From Paraspadella gotoi (lineage: Eukaryota; Chaetognatha), in contig CM119270.1 of the NCBI GenBank assembly GCA_051294375.1, forward strand, positions 21,047,775 through 21,111,774: a DNA stretch of 64,000 nt, in the 5' to 3' direction. Under the pieces are notes generated by a model. It was given only the letters and a program-made list of their open reading frames with translations, made no database searches and had not been told where the DNA came from. Positions 1-26,555 of the stretch are shown here, in pieces. Position 1 is the first letter of the stretch. Each line of letters begins with the position of its first letter. Made by a program: the position numbers and the translations under genes.

Positions 1-394
1 AATAATTAGAGTTTTTCATACACTACAACGTTTGCGCCATTTTAATATGCTTCAAAATTTGCCATTTCCGACAAAGAAGATGAAATTATACCAAAAAATG
101 GTTATCATCGTCGAATTCTTCAGACCTTATTACAATGAAATAATAATGAATGGAATTAAATATCTTATATTTTGTTATCTTTAAACGTTCTACCCCCCAG
201 TCTTCATTTAAGCCTTCTTCCGGTCCAATGCTGTGACGCCGAATTTCGGGCGAAATGCTCTTCGATGCCCCCTTGCCGTCTGACGGAGCAGCGAAGCTCT
301 CTCGCTCTCTCTCTCTCTCTGGCTGGAAGACTCAGTCAGGATCGGGATCGACAAAAACGACGATAATTTGAACGATGGATTAATTGTTTAAGTT

Positions 395-510
395 TTCGGT
401 TAGGGATAAGGTTAGTTTAGGGAATAGAGATTAGGGTTAGGGTAAGTGATTAGGGTTAGGGATTAGGGTTAGGGATTAGGGTTAGGAATTAAAGTTAGGT
501 ATTAGGGTTA
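395..510 (+). repeat. Degenerate TTAGGG-like tract
   Basis: A run of TTAGGG, GATTAGGG and GGATTAGGG units interrupted by single-base changes. It resembles vertebrate/basal-metazoan type telomere repeat but is irregular, so it reads as an interstitial, decayed tract rather than a chromosome end. Confidence 0.6.
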
Positions 511-599
511 TCTTTTCCTACGCTTTCTGGCTTGCTGGGTGACTCATCGGTCATGACTCAGGATCAAGATCGACAGAAACGACAACGATAATTTGAATG

Positions 600-750
600 A
601 TGGAGGAAGCAGTTGCGACGGTGAGAGCAACAACAAAAAGAGTGACGCATAAAGCGACGATGGAAGCAGCAAAAGATACGAGTTTTGTGCGTGTGTTTGA
701 GTCCGCTGCTTCAGGAGCCGCAGCAAGGGGGCATCGATGGAAAAAAAAAA
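600..750 (+). repeat. Dispersed repeat copy, paired with 21690-21840
   Basis: The segment containing GATGGAAGCAGC, ACGAGTTTTGTGCGTGTGTT and GCAAGGGGGCATCGATGG is nearly identical to a segment at about 21748-21830, 21 kb away. Both are followed by an A-run. The shared part is open on both strands, which makes it look coding in isolation. Because it recurs without supporting exons I treat it as a repeat or a transposed fragment. An inverted piece of the same motif (GATGCCCCCTTGCCG) lies near 263. Confidence 0.45.
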
Positions 751-1154
751 CTTTTATTCCTGTTAAATATTTTAATTTAAAAATAAGTCAAAATATTTGT
801 ACTTGCACTGCCTCTCCATAGTGAAAATATAATTACTACTTATACTACTCACAGTGCATGCGATGACTTTTAAAGAATTATTCCGTTTTTTCTTGTCAAA
901 TACTTTTTTCTAATTGATTAATTAATTTAAACGTCACTGATTTTTTAGTAGACACATAATGCCATAACTTTTTTTCTAATTTATGTCTTTTTATTTCTAA
1001 AACTTTACAGGAACAAATATTTACCTAGTGATGTAGTGATATCAGATTTAACAATATTTAAAAAGTTTTAAAATTTATGACTAATTGTACCATACATAGC
1101 CCGTGAGATGAAAAAAGAAAATGAGATTGGAAATTTGGATCAGGAAATTGGATT

Positions 1155-1490
1155 AAGGATTATATATTAGAGTTTATGTTAGGGTTAGGTATTAAGGTCA
1201 AGGGTTAGAGATTAGATTAGGGTTAGGTATTAAGGTCAAGGGTTAGAGATTAGATTAGGGTTAGGTATTAAGGTCAAGGGTTAGAGATTAGATTAGGGTT
1301 AGATATTAAGGTCAAGGGTTCGAGATTAGATTAGGGTTAGGTATTAAGGTCAAGGGTTAGGGATTAGGTTAGGCTTAGGTATTAAGGTCAAGGGTTAGGG
1401 ATTAGGTTAGGCTTAGGTATTAAGGTCAAGGATTAAGGTTAGAGATCATGGTTAAGCAATAGTTTAAGTATTTCGTAAGAGATTAGGGTT
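1155..1490 (+). repeat. TTAGGG-derived higher-order minisatellite
   Basis: About seven repeats of a unit of roughly 45-48 bp built as TTAGGGTTAGGTATTAAGG, then TCAAGGGTTAGAGATTAGA. The nested TTAGGG motif suggests that a telomere-like seed was amplified as a longer unit. Confidence 0.6.
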
Positions 1491-1590
1491 AAATATCTTT
1501 ATTAAAATTAAGTTCGACGATGATGAACTTTATTTGTGCTATTTGTTTTGGCTCACATCTTGCAAATAATAAAACTTCCCGTACAATTTT

Positions 1591-1596
1591 TTTATT
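1591..1596 (-). promoter_or_regulatory. Probable polyadenylation signal of the M13 gene
   Basis: Read on the minus strand this is AATAAA, about 34 bases past the M13 stop codon at 1630-1632, a typical spacing for a 3' end signal. The local sequence is AT-rich, so chance occurrence cannot be excluded. Confidence 0.4.
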
Positions 1597-1629
1597 ATTT
1601 TATATGATGAATGAAAGTCGTCAAAACTA

Positions 1630-12935
<11,306 letters not shown>

Positions 12936-12954
12936 CTGTGGAGATGTCCAGGGT

Positions 12955-13230
12955 AGAGCGGGCAAAGGGTGGATCGGGCAAAGGGGGCTGAAGACTACTA
13001 TCCGTATCTTTTGTGCCCCCTGAGCAGCAAATGAACGTGTCGTGGGCTTGGAACCAGGCTTGAGGGTTTTCCAGGCCCCCAAGGTTTACGGCCGTCCTCA
13101 CTCCTCACGCAGGGTAAGTACCAGGGCTTTAACCCGGTACCTAATGGTACCTAATGGTACCTAATGGCTGATGGTATTACTCAACGAGCCACCGGGTCAT
13201 GAAGGAAAGTGTCATGCTTATATGCTTATA
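12955..13230 (+). repeat. Degenerate copy of LTR-like family C
   Basis: The order GACTACTATCCGTA, TTGGAACCAGGCTTGAGGG, TTTACGGCCGTCCTCA, GCAGGGTA, AACCCGGTACC, ACTCAACGAGCCACCGGGTC matches the copy at 41973-42256. The block GGTACCTAAT is triplicated near 13136-13162. Confidence 0.65.
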
Positions 13231-15441
13231 TGCTTATATGCCATAAACTAATGCATAACTACAGGTATGGTGGAGATAAAACGGAAACAATCATGAGCAT
13301 TTTTCACTTAAAAATATTTATTTTTATTTTTTCAACTTTTTTTTTTTAAAAAAACGGTTTTAAAAAAGTTGTACAAGTTTCCAAAAGTGTTAAATATATT
13401 GCATATTGGTTTTCACTGAATATCACCTGAACTCTGTGGCGCTGAGATTCTTTTCATTTTCGTCGGCAGGGGTCATCGCTTCTCTTTTATTATTTTAACA
13501 CAATTGTATATACTAGTAAATAGAAAATCCAGTTAATAAACTGGACTGTGAGATTGTCTTGATTGAAGATCAGAAAGCTCACCTCAATCCACCATAGCCT
13601 CGTCCAAAGTCAGGGGATCGATTTTTTTTATATCGGTTACCACTTTTATCGGTTGTACCACTTTAATACAAATAAAACTTACCTAACGCTTTACCAAAAT
13701 AAAGTTGAAGCTCTAGTTTGAATAATGGAAAATTATAGTTAATTAACCTTTAACCAACCACGCATTTTCAATTTAGTCTCACCATGTTTGTTGGGTGTAA
13801 CTGAACATAATGAGATAAAAATATATTTAATAATACTTCTTTAAACGTTTAAATATTTTTATACCATTGACGATGACGTATGTCAAAATATATTTTTTGT
13901 TTTTTTGTTTTTTTTGTAATAGCAATGCCTGGTCCATTAAAATAGATTTTATAAATTAATGGCAGTTATAAAACAAAATAGTTGTTCTAAAATATTATCA
14001 AGGATCTTCGATTTTCGAAAGAAAAAAAGATTTTCGTTTCGATGGATGAAGACGAAAGAGAAAAAAAACTCAATTTTTTTTTTTTTTTTTTAATGTTTGT
14101 TTCTTTTAATATTTTTTCTTCTTTTTTGAACATAACTAAAACGATCGTGAGGTGCATCTTTATCATGAATAGTTTATTACATTTTATACTGTTTTAACAT
14201 TAACTTAAACAATTTCTGGTTTTTGGGGTTTTCTTTACGTTTTTAACGTTTTAAGTAGTAATTAAATTAAATAATATTTTACGAAAAGATACTTCCAAGA
14301 AAAGACACCGCTAGACTAAGCCGCTGACGACATGTTTTTTTTTAACAGAAACTTCGTAATCAAATTAAAGACTGACGAAGATGACATAAGATGAATTCAG
14401 TGGTATATAGTATATAGTTAATTTTTAAAATGTAAGATAAAAGTTATTTCTATATTATATATTCTATATTATAGAAATAACTTTTATCTTACATTTTAAA
14501 AATTAATATGTATTTTATAAAGAGGCTTTCAACATCGAATATCCCTTATTTAACTGATTTTCTTTTTTTTCCGTATTATATTAATCAGTTTTTTAGATGA
14601 CAAAATTCGGTGTTAAGATTGAATAAACAGTTAATATTAAATAACTTGTGTACACAAACGACGAGGCTGCTTTTTCGATGAATCCAATTAGTGAGGATTT
14701 GAACTCGCGGTTTTAGTATTACTCGTTATGGTTGATTTTAAAGTCCTAACAAAAATCCATATCGTGTTCAATGTATCTTTTAACCAAATAAGCATCAATG
14801 TAGATAGTTCCATATAGTATATGTTGGAAAACGGAAAAGACGAAAAACCCCGCTCATCAGTATGTAAAGAAGAATTGAAACAGTAACAGCTGTATGTACT
14901 GATGCAGTAAGTGTTTTAAATTATCTTCAAGCATTCTACAAAAATAGATATCATCCACACTACCCAAAAATTATTGTCTATTATTGCTAGAAGATTTTCC
15001 ATTAGAAATACATTGAACTATAACTCTTTTGAAAATTTTTTTTGGTTTCTCTTTTAGCGATGCTGTTTTGTTCAATATCCAAAGTACATAATGATAGACA
15101 TACTAACGCGCCATCTCAGTAGAAATAAAAGAACAATCGAGTTTCAAATTCAATGACTGTTGATAATTTTGTCTCCTTTCCACGCAAAAAGTAATACCAA
15201 ATTCAAGCTTGTTGAATTAAAATTTTATTTAAAAAAATGATTCATAACATTTCAGGCTCATTACTTTAATGATCTTGAGGACAAACAAAATAAAAGTTAT
15301 TAAATAAACGGCCTAATAATAATATAAAATGTATATATATATATAAAATATAAACTATGGACGGTTTGAACGTCAAGAAAACAATTGTACGCTAATTAAA
15401 AGCTTTAATAATTTATCTTGTAGAGCCTAAATCAATATTTA
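13231..15441. other. Gene-free interval between the M13 and MFS genes
   Basis: AT-rich DNA with no exon I can support. It may hide the missing first M13 exon. It contains an inverted copy of the ATTGGTACAACC repeat family near 13510-13640, homopolymer runs, and the long hairpin at 14418-14506. Confidence 0.5.
14418..14506. repeat. Long AT-rich perfect inverted repeat
   Basis: Arms of about 38 bp beginning TTAATTTTTAAAATGTAAG, with the exact complement closing at 14506 around a short TATAT-rich loop. The perfect pairing suggests recent origin or selection. It could be a small MITE or a hairpin RNA source. Confidence 0.75.
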
Positions 15442-21234
<5,793 letters not shown>

Positions 21235-21689
21235 CTTGGGTCACTGTGGAGAGGGACGGATGGATGGACGGATGCAGGGAAGAAATATTTTGATTTTATG
21301 AATAAACTGTAAGAATGTATGTGAGAATATTATTTTATAAAAAAAAAAAATATATGATTACATGAGTATCAGTACAAGAAAGAATGTATTAGTATTTAGT
21401 ATATTAAAAACATTGTATAAAATGGCTGTTTAACACTTTAAGAGTGAATGAAATAAAAATAAAAAATCTAAGAAAAAGTCTTCGCGCATTATATAAAAAT
21501 TAACATAAAGATTATTTAACTTAAAAATTCGCTTCAAAAAAAAATAAAATTTTTACTCACGATTCGATTTTTCTCTCACGAAAAAAATGAAAAAAGTTCG
21601 AATTTCGCTCGTCGATTTTTTATTCTTTTGTTTGTTTTTTTTTATTTTTTTATTTTGTTTATTTTGAGATTTCGATTGACAATGGAGTG

Positions 21690-21840
21690 TCACACATTTT
21701 ACCAGTTGAGAAAAGAATTAAATCTCTTCACTCGTTTATTATCGACGATGGAAGCAGCGAAAGAGACGAGTTTTGTCCGTGTGTTTGAGTCCGCTGCTTC
21801 AGCAGCCGCAGCAAGGGGGCATCGATGGAAAAAAGTGCCC
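21690..21840 (+). repeat. Second copy of the 600-750 dispersed repeat
   Basis: Carries GATGGAAGCAGCGAAAGAGA and GCAAGGGGGCATCGATGG as in the copy at 600-750. It lies about 500 bp upstream of the MFS start codon. Confidence 0.45.
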
Positions 21841-22214
21841 AAATATTCTCCGCTGTTAATTTAGATTTATTAAATTTAATTTTTTTTTCCCCCTTTTTTT
21901 TCATCTCGAGCTGAACCCCGCTGATGAATTTCAAGTAAATTAGCAAAAAGGTTTTAAAAATTTTTGATAATAAAAATATCTCGTTTAATCGGGCGGATTT
22001 CTCGATCATGTTGGTGACTCTCTCTCTCTCTCTCTCTCTCTGTCTCCCTAAAAAAATATAAAAAAGTTTTTACTTAAATTTATTAATTTAGACAATACTA
22101 GGAATTTTTTTTATTTGTTTTACATAATTACAACTGAACAATTAACATTTAACAATGACTCACGTTTAAGTTAACTCTTACCACTATTATTCCGGTTCAT
22201 ATCGTTTTCACCCT

Positions 22215-22620
22215 TACATCTTTGTTGTTTCCATTTTCCCTTCTTGGTTATTATATTTGCCCTTAGTTTTGCCCTTATTCTTCTTGTCATTCGTGCCCTT
22301 TTGCATACGCCCATAAGTTTGCCCTTAGGTATTTACTCTTCATTTCTTTGCCCTTATCCTCGCCCTTGCTCGTACCTTTGCCCTTCTTCTTGCCCTTATC
22401 TTTTTCATATCATTGCCCTTATTCTAGCTCAAATCCTTACCCTTATCTTCTTTATCATATCTGACCTTATCTTCACCCTCAATTTTGCACTAACATTTGC
22501 ATTCTCCTTGTCCTTATCTTTTTAAATCCTTGCCCTTATTCTGGCCTCAATCTTTGCCCTTCTTGATCATCTTTGCCATTATCTTTGCCCTTTTTAATCA
22601 TCTTTGCCCTTTTCTTTACC
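22215..22620 (+). repeat. Degenerate (TTGCCCTTATC)n pyrimidine-rich array
   Basis: Dozens of imperfect TTTGCCCTTAT-type units. The array ends at the stop codon (22622) of the minus-strand gene, so its transcript would have a purine-rich 3' UTR. Confidence 0.7.
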
Positions 22621-22621
22621 C

Positions 22622-23504
22622 TCATTTCTGCTCCTTTATCCCAGAACTCAACAAATCCGCCATCAAATTTTTTCTCGTTTGTCTTTCGCTTCTCGAGACT
22701 TCGCGTCCGAAGGTGAGCGGCGCTGCAGCGGCTGAAACGGTGGCGGCGTCTGCGGCGGACTTGGAGGATTCGTCGCCTTCGAACCTGCGAGGGACGAGGT
22801 CATTGGGGTTGGGGGCGTTTGGAGAATCCTCGGTCGTTTGTTGTAAGACAAGGATGTACAATGATTTAGGGTCTTAATGTAAATCTTATCGCGAATTCTA
22901 TTTATTGTAGTGCTGACTGTTAAGCTTAGAGCTTCACATATTGATGAATTTTGGAGCAAAATAATGAAGACGACGACGACGATGATGAATCAAATCTGCC
23001 TTTCGCCTTTGACCACAAAACACCGAAACAATACTTAAGTGCCCCTTCACTTTATTTTACTTTATTTTACTTTATTTTACTTTATTTTACTTTATTTTTC
23101 TTTACTTTACTTTACTTTACTTTACTTTACTTTACTTTACTTTACTTTACTTTACTTTTCGTTTCTTCACTCGCCTCATCTCCGGACACTCAACATCCGC
23201 CGCGCACGTTTCCGGCTTCCTCTCGGTCACGACCGGCGCTTTCCGGCACTTCTTCTCGATGACGTCGTCCGCGTCGGCAAAGAGCCGAGCCTCCAGCGTC
23301 GCGCGCCACTCGCGCATCCGCTGCAGCAGGCATCGCTTGACTCCCGCCTCGTCGGAGGTGCTGAAGACGCGCTGCAGCGGAGAACGCTGGCTCTGCTGCT
23401 GCAGAGGCGACGGACGCTGCTGCTGCTGCTGGTTGGCGACGAAATCGTCGGTTTCTTCGAAGATGACTCGACCGTCGGAGGAATAGCGGAGAGGGAGGTC
23501 GAAT
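22622..23504 (-). CDS. Unrecognised Q-rich protein, last two exons
   Basis: Exons 23504-23156 and 22828-22622 (TGA stop) join in phase 0 and give about 184 residues of the C-terminus. Visible features: a five-glutamine run followed by a second Q cluster (PLQQQSQRSPLQRVF), a basic/acidic helix (CLLQRMREWRATLEARLF), ECPEMRRVKKRK as a possible nuclear signal, an alanine-rich linker and the end NLMADLLSSGIKEQK. The codon pattern and GC-rich composition match the confirmed genes, and the acceptor of the first exon follows a C-rich tract. The 5' exons were not found. I do not recognise the family and infer no function. Confidence 0.6.
23045..23155 (+). repeat. (CTTTA)n array starting at a splice donor
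   Basis: On the minus strand the exon ending at 23156 is followed by GTAAAGTAAAGTAAAG repeated to the end of the tract. The donor hexamer GTAAAG is itself the repeat unit plus one base. Confidence 0.85.
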
Positions 23505-23773
23505 CTGGTGGGGGTGGTAGTGGTGGTTTGGGGGGATTGTGGTCGGATGTGGAGGGTGGAAGAAGAGTGGGGAATATATAGGAAATTATATATAACCCAG
23601 TCAGCCTATACCCGATACGATGTCAAAATTTCTAATCTTTTTTTTGTTTAATTCTGAAAACATTCAGATTCCTTGTATTAAAATTGGGTCTTATAATTTT
23701 AAAAAATTTCATTTTAGCCTATTATATACTTGTTACTATGTAAAAATATAGTTCTTTGATTAATGGGTTTTTT

Positions 23774-24988
23774 AGTCGGATCTGCTTATCAGCAGATCCG
23801 ACTCTATAACTCACTTTTTATAACTCACTTTTTCGGTCCGTCGGTCCGCCCCCTCAATATTGTCGGGCACACACTTATATCATGTCAGAACATCGAATTA
23901 TGATAAATTATGCAAAAAAAATGATGTCCGTCCGTCCGTCCGTCCGTCCGTCCGTCCGTCCGTCCGTCCGTCGTCCGTCCGTCCGTCCGTCCGTCCCACC
24001 TTAGCAAAAAACACCAATTACTCGTGATTGGATGGATGTATTTAAATGAAATTTTGTGTGTGGATAGGTAAGTGTGTGATTGAGCTGGATATTAAGTTTC
24101 GATGGAATCGTCGAGTGGAAATGAGTTTAAATGGAAAAAACAAAAAAAATATATTCACTATTTGAACACCAATTGCTCATGAGTGGATGGGCTGATTGAC
24201 CTGGAATTTTGTATGTGGGTAGGAAAGTGTGAGATTGAACAGGAAATCAAGTTTCGATGGAATAGTTTGAGTGGAAATGAGTTTAAATGGAAAAAAACAA
24301 AAAACCTGTTTTACTAATTGATTATGCTTCTTTTTCCTTTTATATTAAATGTATCTGCAGGATGTATTAATAAATCAAATAATTAATCAGTTAATTAATC
24401 AATTAGTAAATAAATTAATCAATAATTAATTAATTAGTCAATCAATCCGTCCATCCGTCCCATCTTAGCAAAAAGCTCCAATAACTCGTGATTGGCTGGT
24501 TGGATTGGAATTAAATTTTGTGTGTGGGTAGGAAAGTGTGTGATAAAGCTGGATATAAAATTTCGATGGAATCGTGTGAGTGGAAATTAGTTTAAATGGA
24601 AAAAACATAAGTCGAATTTACTAAAATCTTTTTACTTATTTTAACCAATAAATACTCCAATTAATCATAATTGGATGGATAGATTGAGTTGAAATTTTGT
24701 GTGTGGGTAGGAAAACGTATGACGAAGCTTGATATAAAGTTTCAGTGGAAACGTACCAGTGGAAATGAGTTTAAATGAAAAAAATATGAGTCACATTTAC
24801 TTGAATCTTTTTATTTATTCTAACCCATGATAGATTGAGATGAAATTTTGTGAGCCGGTAGGAAAGTGAGTGAAGAAGCTAGATATAAAGTTTTGACGGA
24901 ATGCAAGCTGAAAAAATGATGCAAGTTGAAAAAATGATGCAAGTTAAAAAAATTTTAAAAGCATAAGGATCGTCGCTATTGCATAAAA

Positions 24989-25019
<31 letters not shown>

Positions 25020-25426
25020 GAGAGAGAGAGAGAGAGTGAGAGAGAAGAGAGAGAGTGAGAGAGAGAGAGAGAGAAGGAGACATAAAATAAAAAAATCTTA
25101 AAAGACTCAAGATCGAGCCAGAGCCCACTATCATAGAAAATTAATGAAAAAAACCGGGAAAAAAAACGAATGAATCATGCGATAACGAATTGTTGATGTA
25201 CTAGTAATTGATTGAGGTAATACTAATTGATTGATGTAATAGTAATTTATTGATGTAATAGGAATTGATTATTGATTCGATGATAATCAATTATTGATGC
25301 GATGATAGTCATTCACTGCTGTGATGATAGTCATTCAGTGATGCGATGATTGTCATTCATTGATTCGATGATTGTCATTCATTGATGCGATGATAGTCAA
25401 TAAAACAAACAAATGCGTGTATGAGT

Positions 25427-25471
<45 letters not shown>

Positions 25472-25972
25472 AAGAAGAGAGAGAAAGAAGAGAGAGAGAG
25501 AAGAGAAGAGAGAGAGAGAGAAAAGAAAGAGAATAAATCCAAGAAATCTCGGATGAAAATATGGGATTTTGTATTGAAAAAAAAGCGCGGAATAAATGGC
25601 AATAATAAAAAGTTTTTAGAAGGAAAAAAATAATCAGAATTTTTCAAAAAACAAACGATCACGCAAAAGATCGGACAGATAGGGACAGACACACACAGAG
25701 AGACAGAGAGAGAGAGAGAAAAAGAGAGAGAGAGAGAGACAGCCGCTGCAGAGAAAAAGAGAAAGAGAAGAGCGATATATAATAATTAAAAGAGAGAGAG
25801 AGAGAGAAGCTCTACAGCCCCTTTACTCGTTAAAGAATCAGCAGTACTTATGGCGCCGCACGTAGCGTGAGCTATTCTCTACCCAAAGGACCCGGGTTCG
25901 CGCCCTGTTCGCGGCATCGTTTTTTACATTAGTGAACCCAATTATATCTAAAAAATTTTTTGTAAAAAAGAG

Positions 25973-26008
<36 letters not shown>

Positions 26009-26555
26009 AGCTGGACAGACGCTGCAGAGCCGGAACTCGTTTTTAGAAGAAGCAGTGACGGAGAAAAAGAGAGAGAGAGAGAGCGACATATAATTAAAAC
26101 GTTTTTGTTTTGTAAATAAAACATAAACAAATACCATATTGATATGAAACATGAGAATTTTAAAGATCTTGATGATTAGAAGCCATATATGAAAATTCAA
26201 CTCCCTATGATATCACACTTTCAGAAGCCATGATTGCAAAAAAGCGAGACCGAAAGCTAAACCGAAAAAAAATCTAGACAGGACGGCTTTGCCCGCCTGG
26301 CTCGATAATAGAGGATATTTGTTGGTTTTGATAAAATGTAAACAAAACATTTAATAACTGTCCTGACTCAATTTTAAGGACATCGATGATGACAAGCTGA
26401 ATATAAATTATAATTAATCTATTAATTAATTAATTAATTAATTAATCTATTAATTAATTAATTATTAATTAATTAATTAATTTAATTAATTAATTAATCA
26501 ATTAATTAATTATTATCGTAGGCAGATCCGACATTGTTTGCTCAAACTTGTTTTT
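23774..26555 (+). mobile_element. Large copy of the GTCGGATCTG inverted-end repeat family
   Basis: The left end carries AGTCGGATCTGCT and its exact complement around a TATC loop. The right end is CAGATCCGACATTGTTTGCT followed by CAAACTTG. The interior has a (GTCC)n block (about 23930-23995) and four or more direct repeats of a module with GTGTGGGTAGGAAAGTGTG and GGAAATGAGTTTAAATGGAA. GA tracts (24990-25080, 25424-25540) and a GATGATAGTCATTCATTGAT minisatellite (about 25290-25400) follow. No transposase frame was seen, so it is non-autonomous. The right end overlaps the last exon of the EF-hand/DUF924 gene. Confidence 0.6.
25853..25925 (+). repeat. tRNA-like Pol III head with T-run
   Basis: A possible A box (TAGCGTGAGC) lies about 35 bases before a B-box-like GGTTCGCGCCC. 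GCCGC near the start can pair with GCGGC at the end, and a TTTTTT run follows. The anticodon arm is not convincing, so a tRNA pseudogene or SINE head is more likely than a working tRNA gene. Confidence 0.35.

Larger units (their letters stand above)
1..1629. other. Intergenic repeat-rich DNA downstream of the M13 gene
   Basis: No supported coding exon. The stretch holds telomere-like tracts (about 395-510 and 1155-1490), a local direct repeat (about 335-372 against 560-600, sharing a GATCGACA and GATAATTTGAA core) and one copy of a dispersed sequence at about 600-750 that recurs at about 21690-21840. Short open frames here are not conserved and lie in repeats. Confidence 0.6.

Noticed and set aside
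395-510. True telomere or chromosome end
   Set aside because: The tract is short and irregular, and similar words occur throughout the window between genes.
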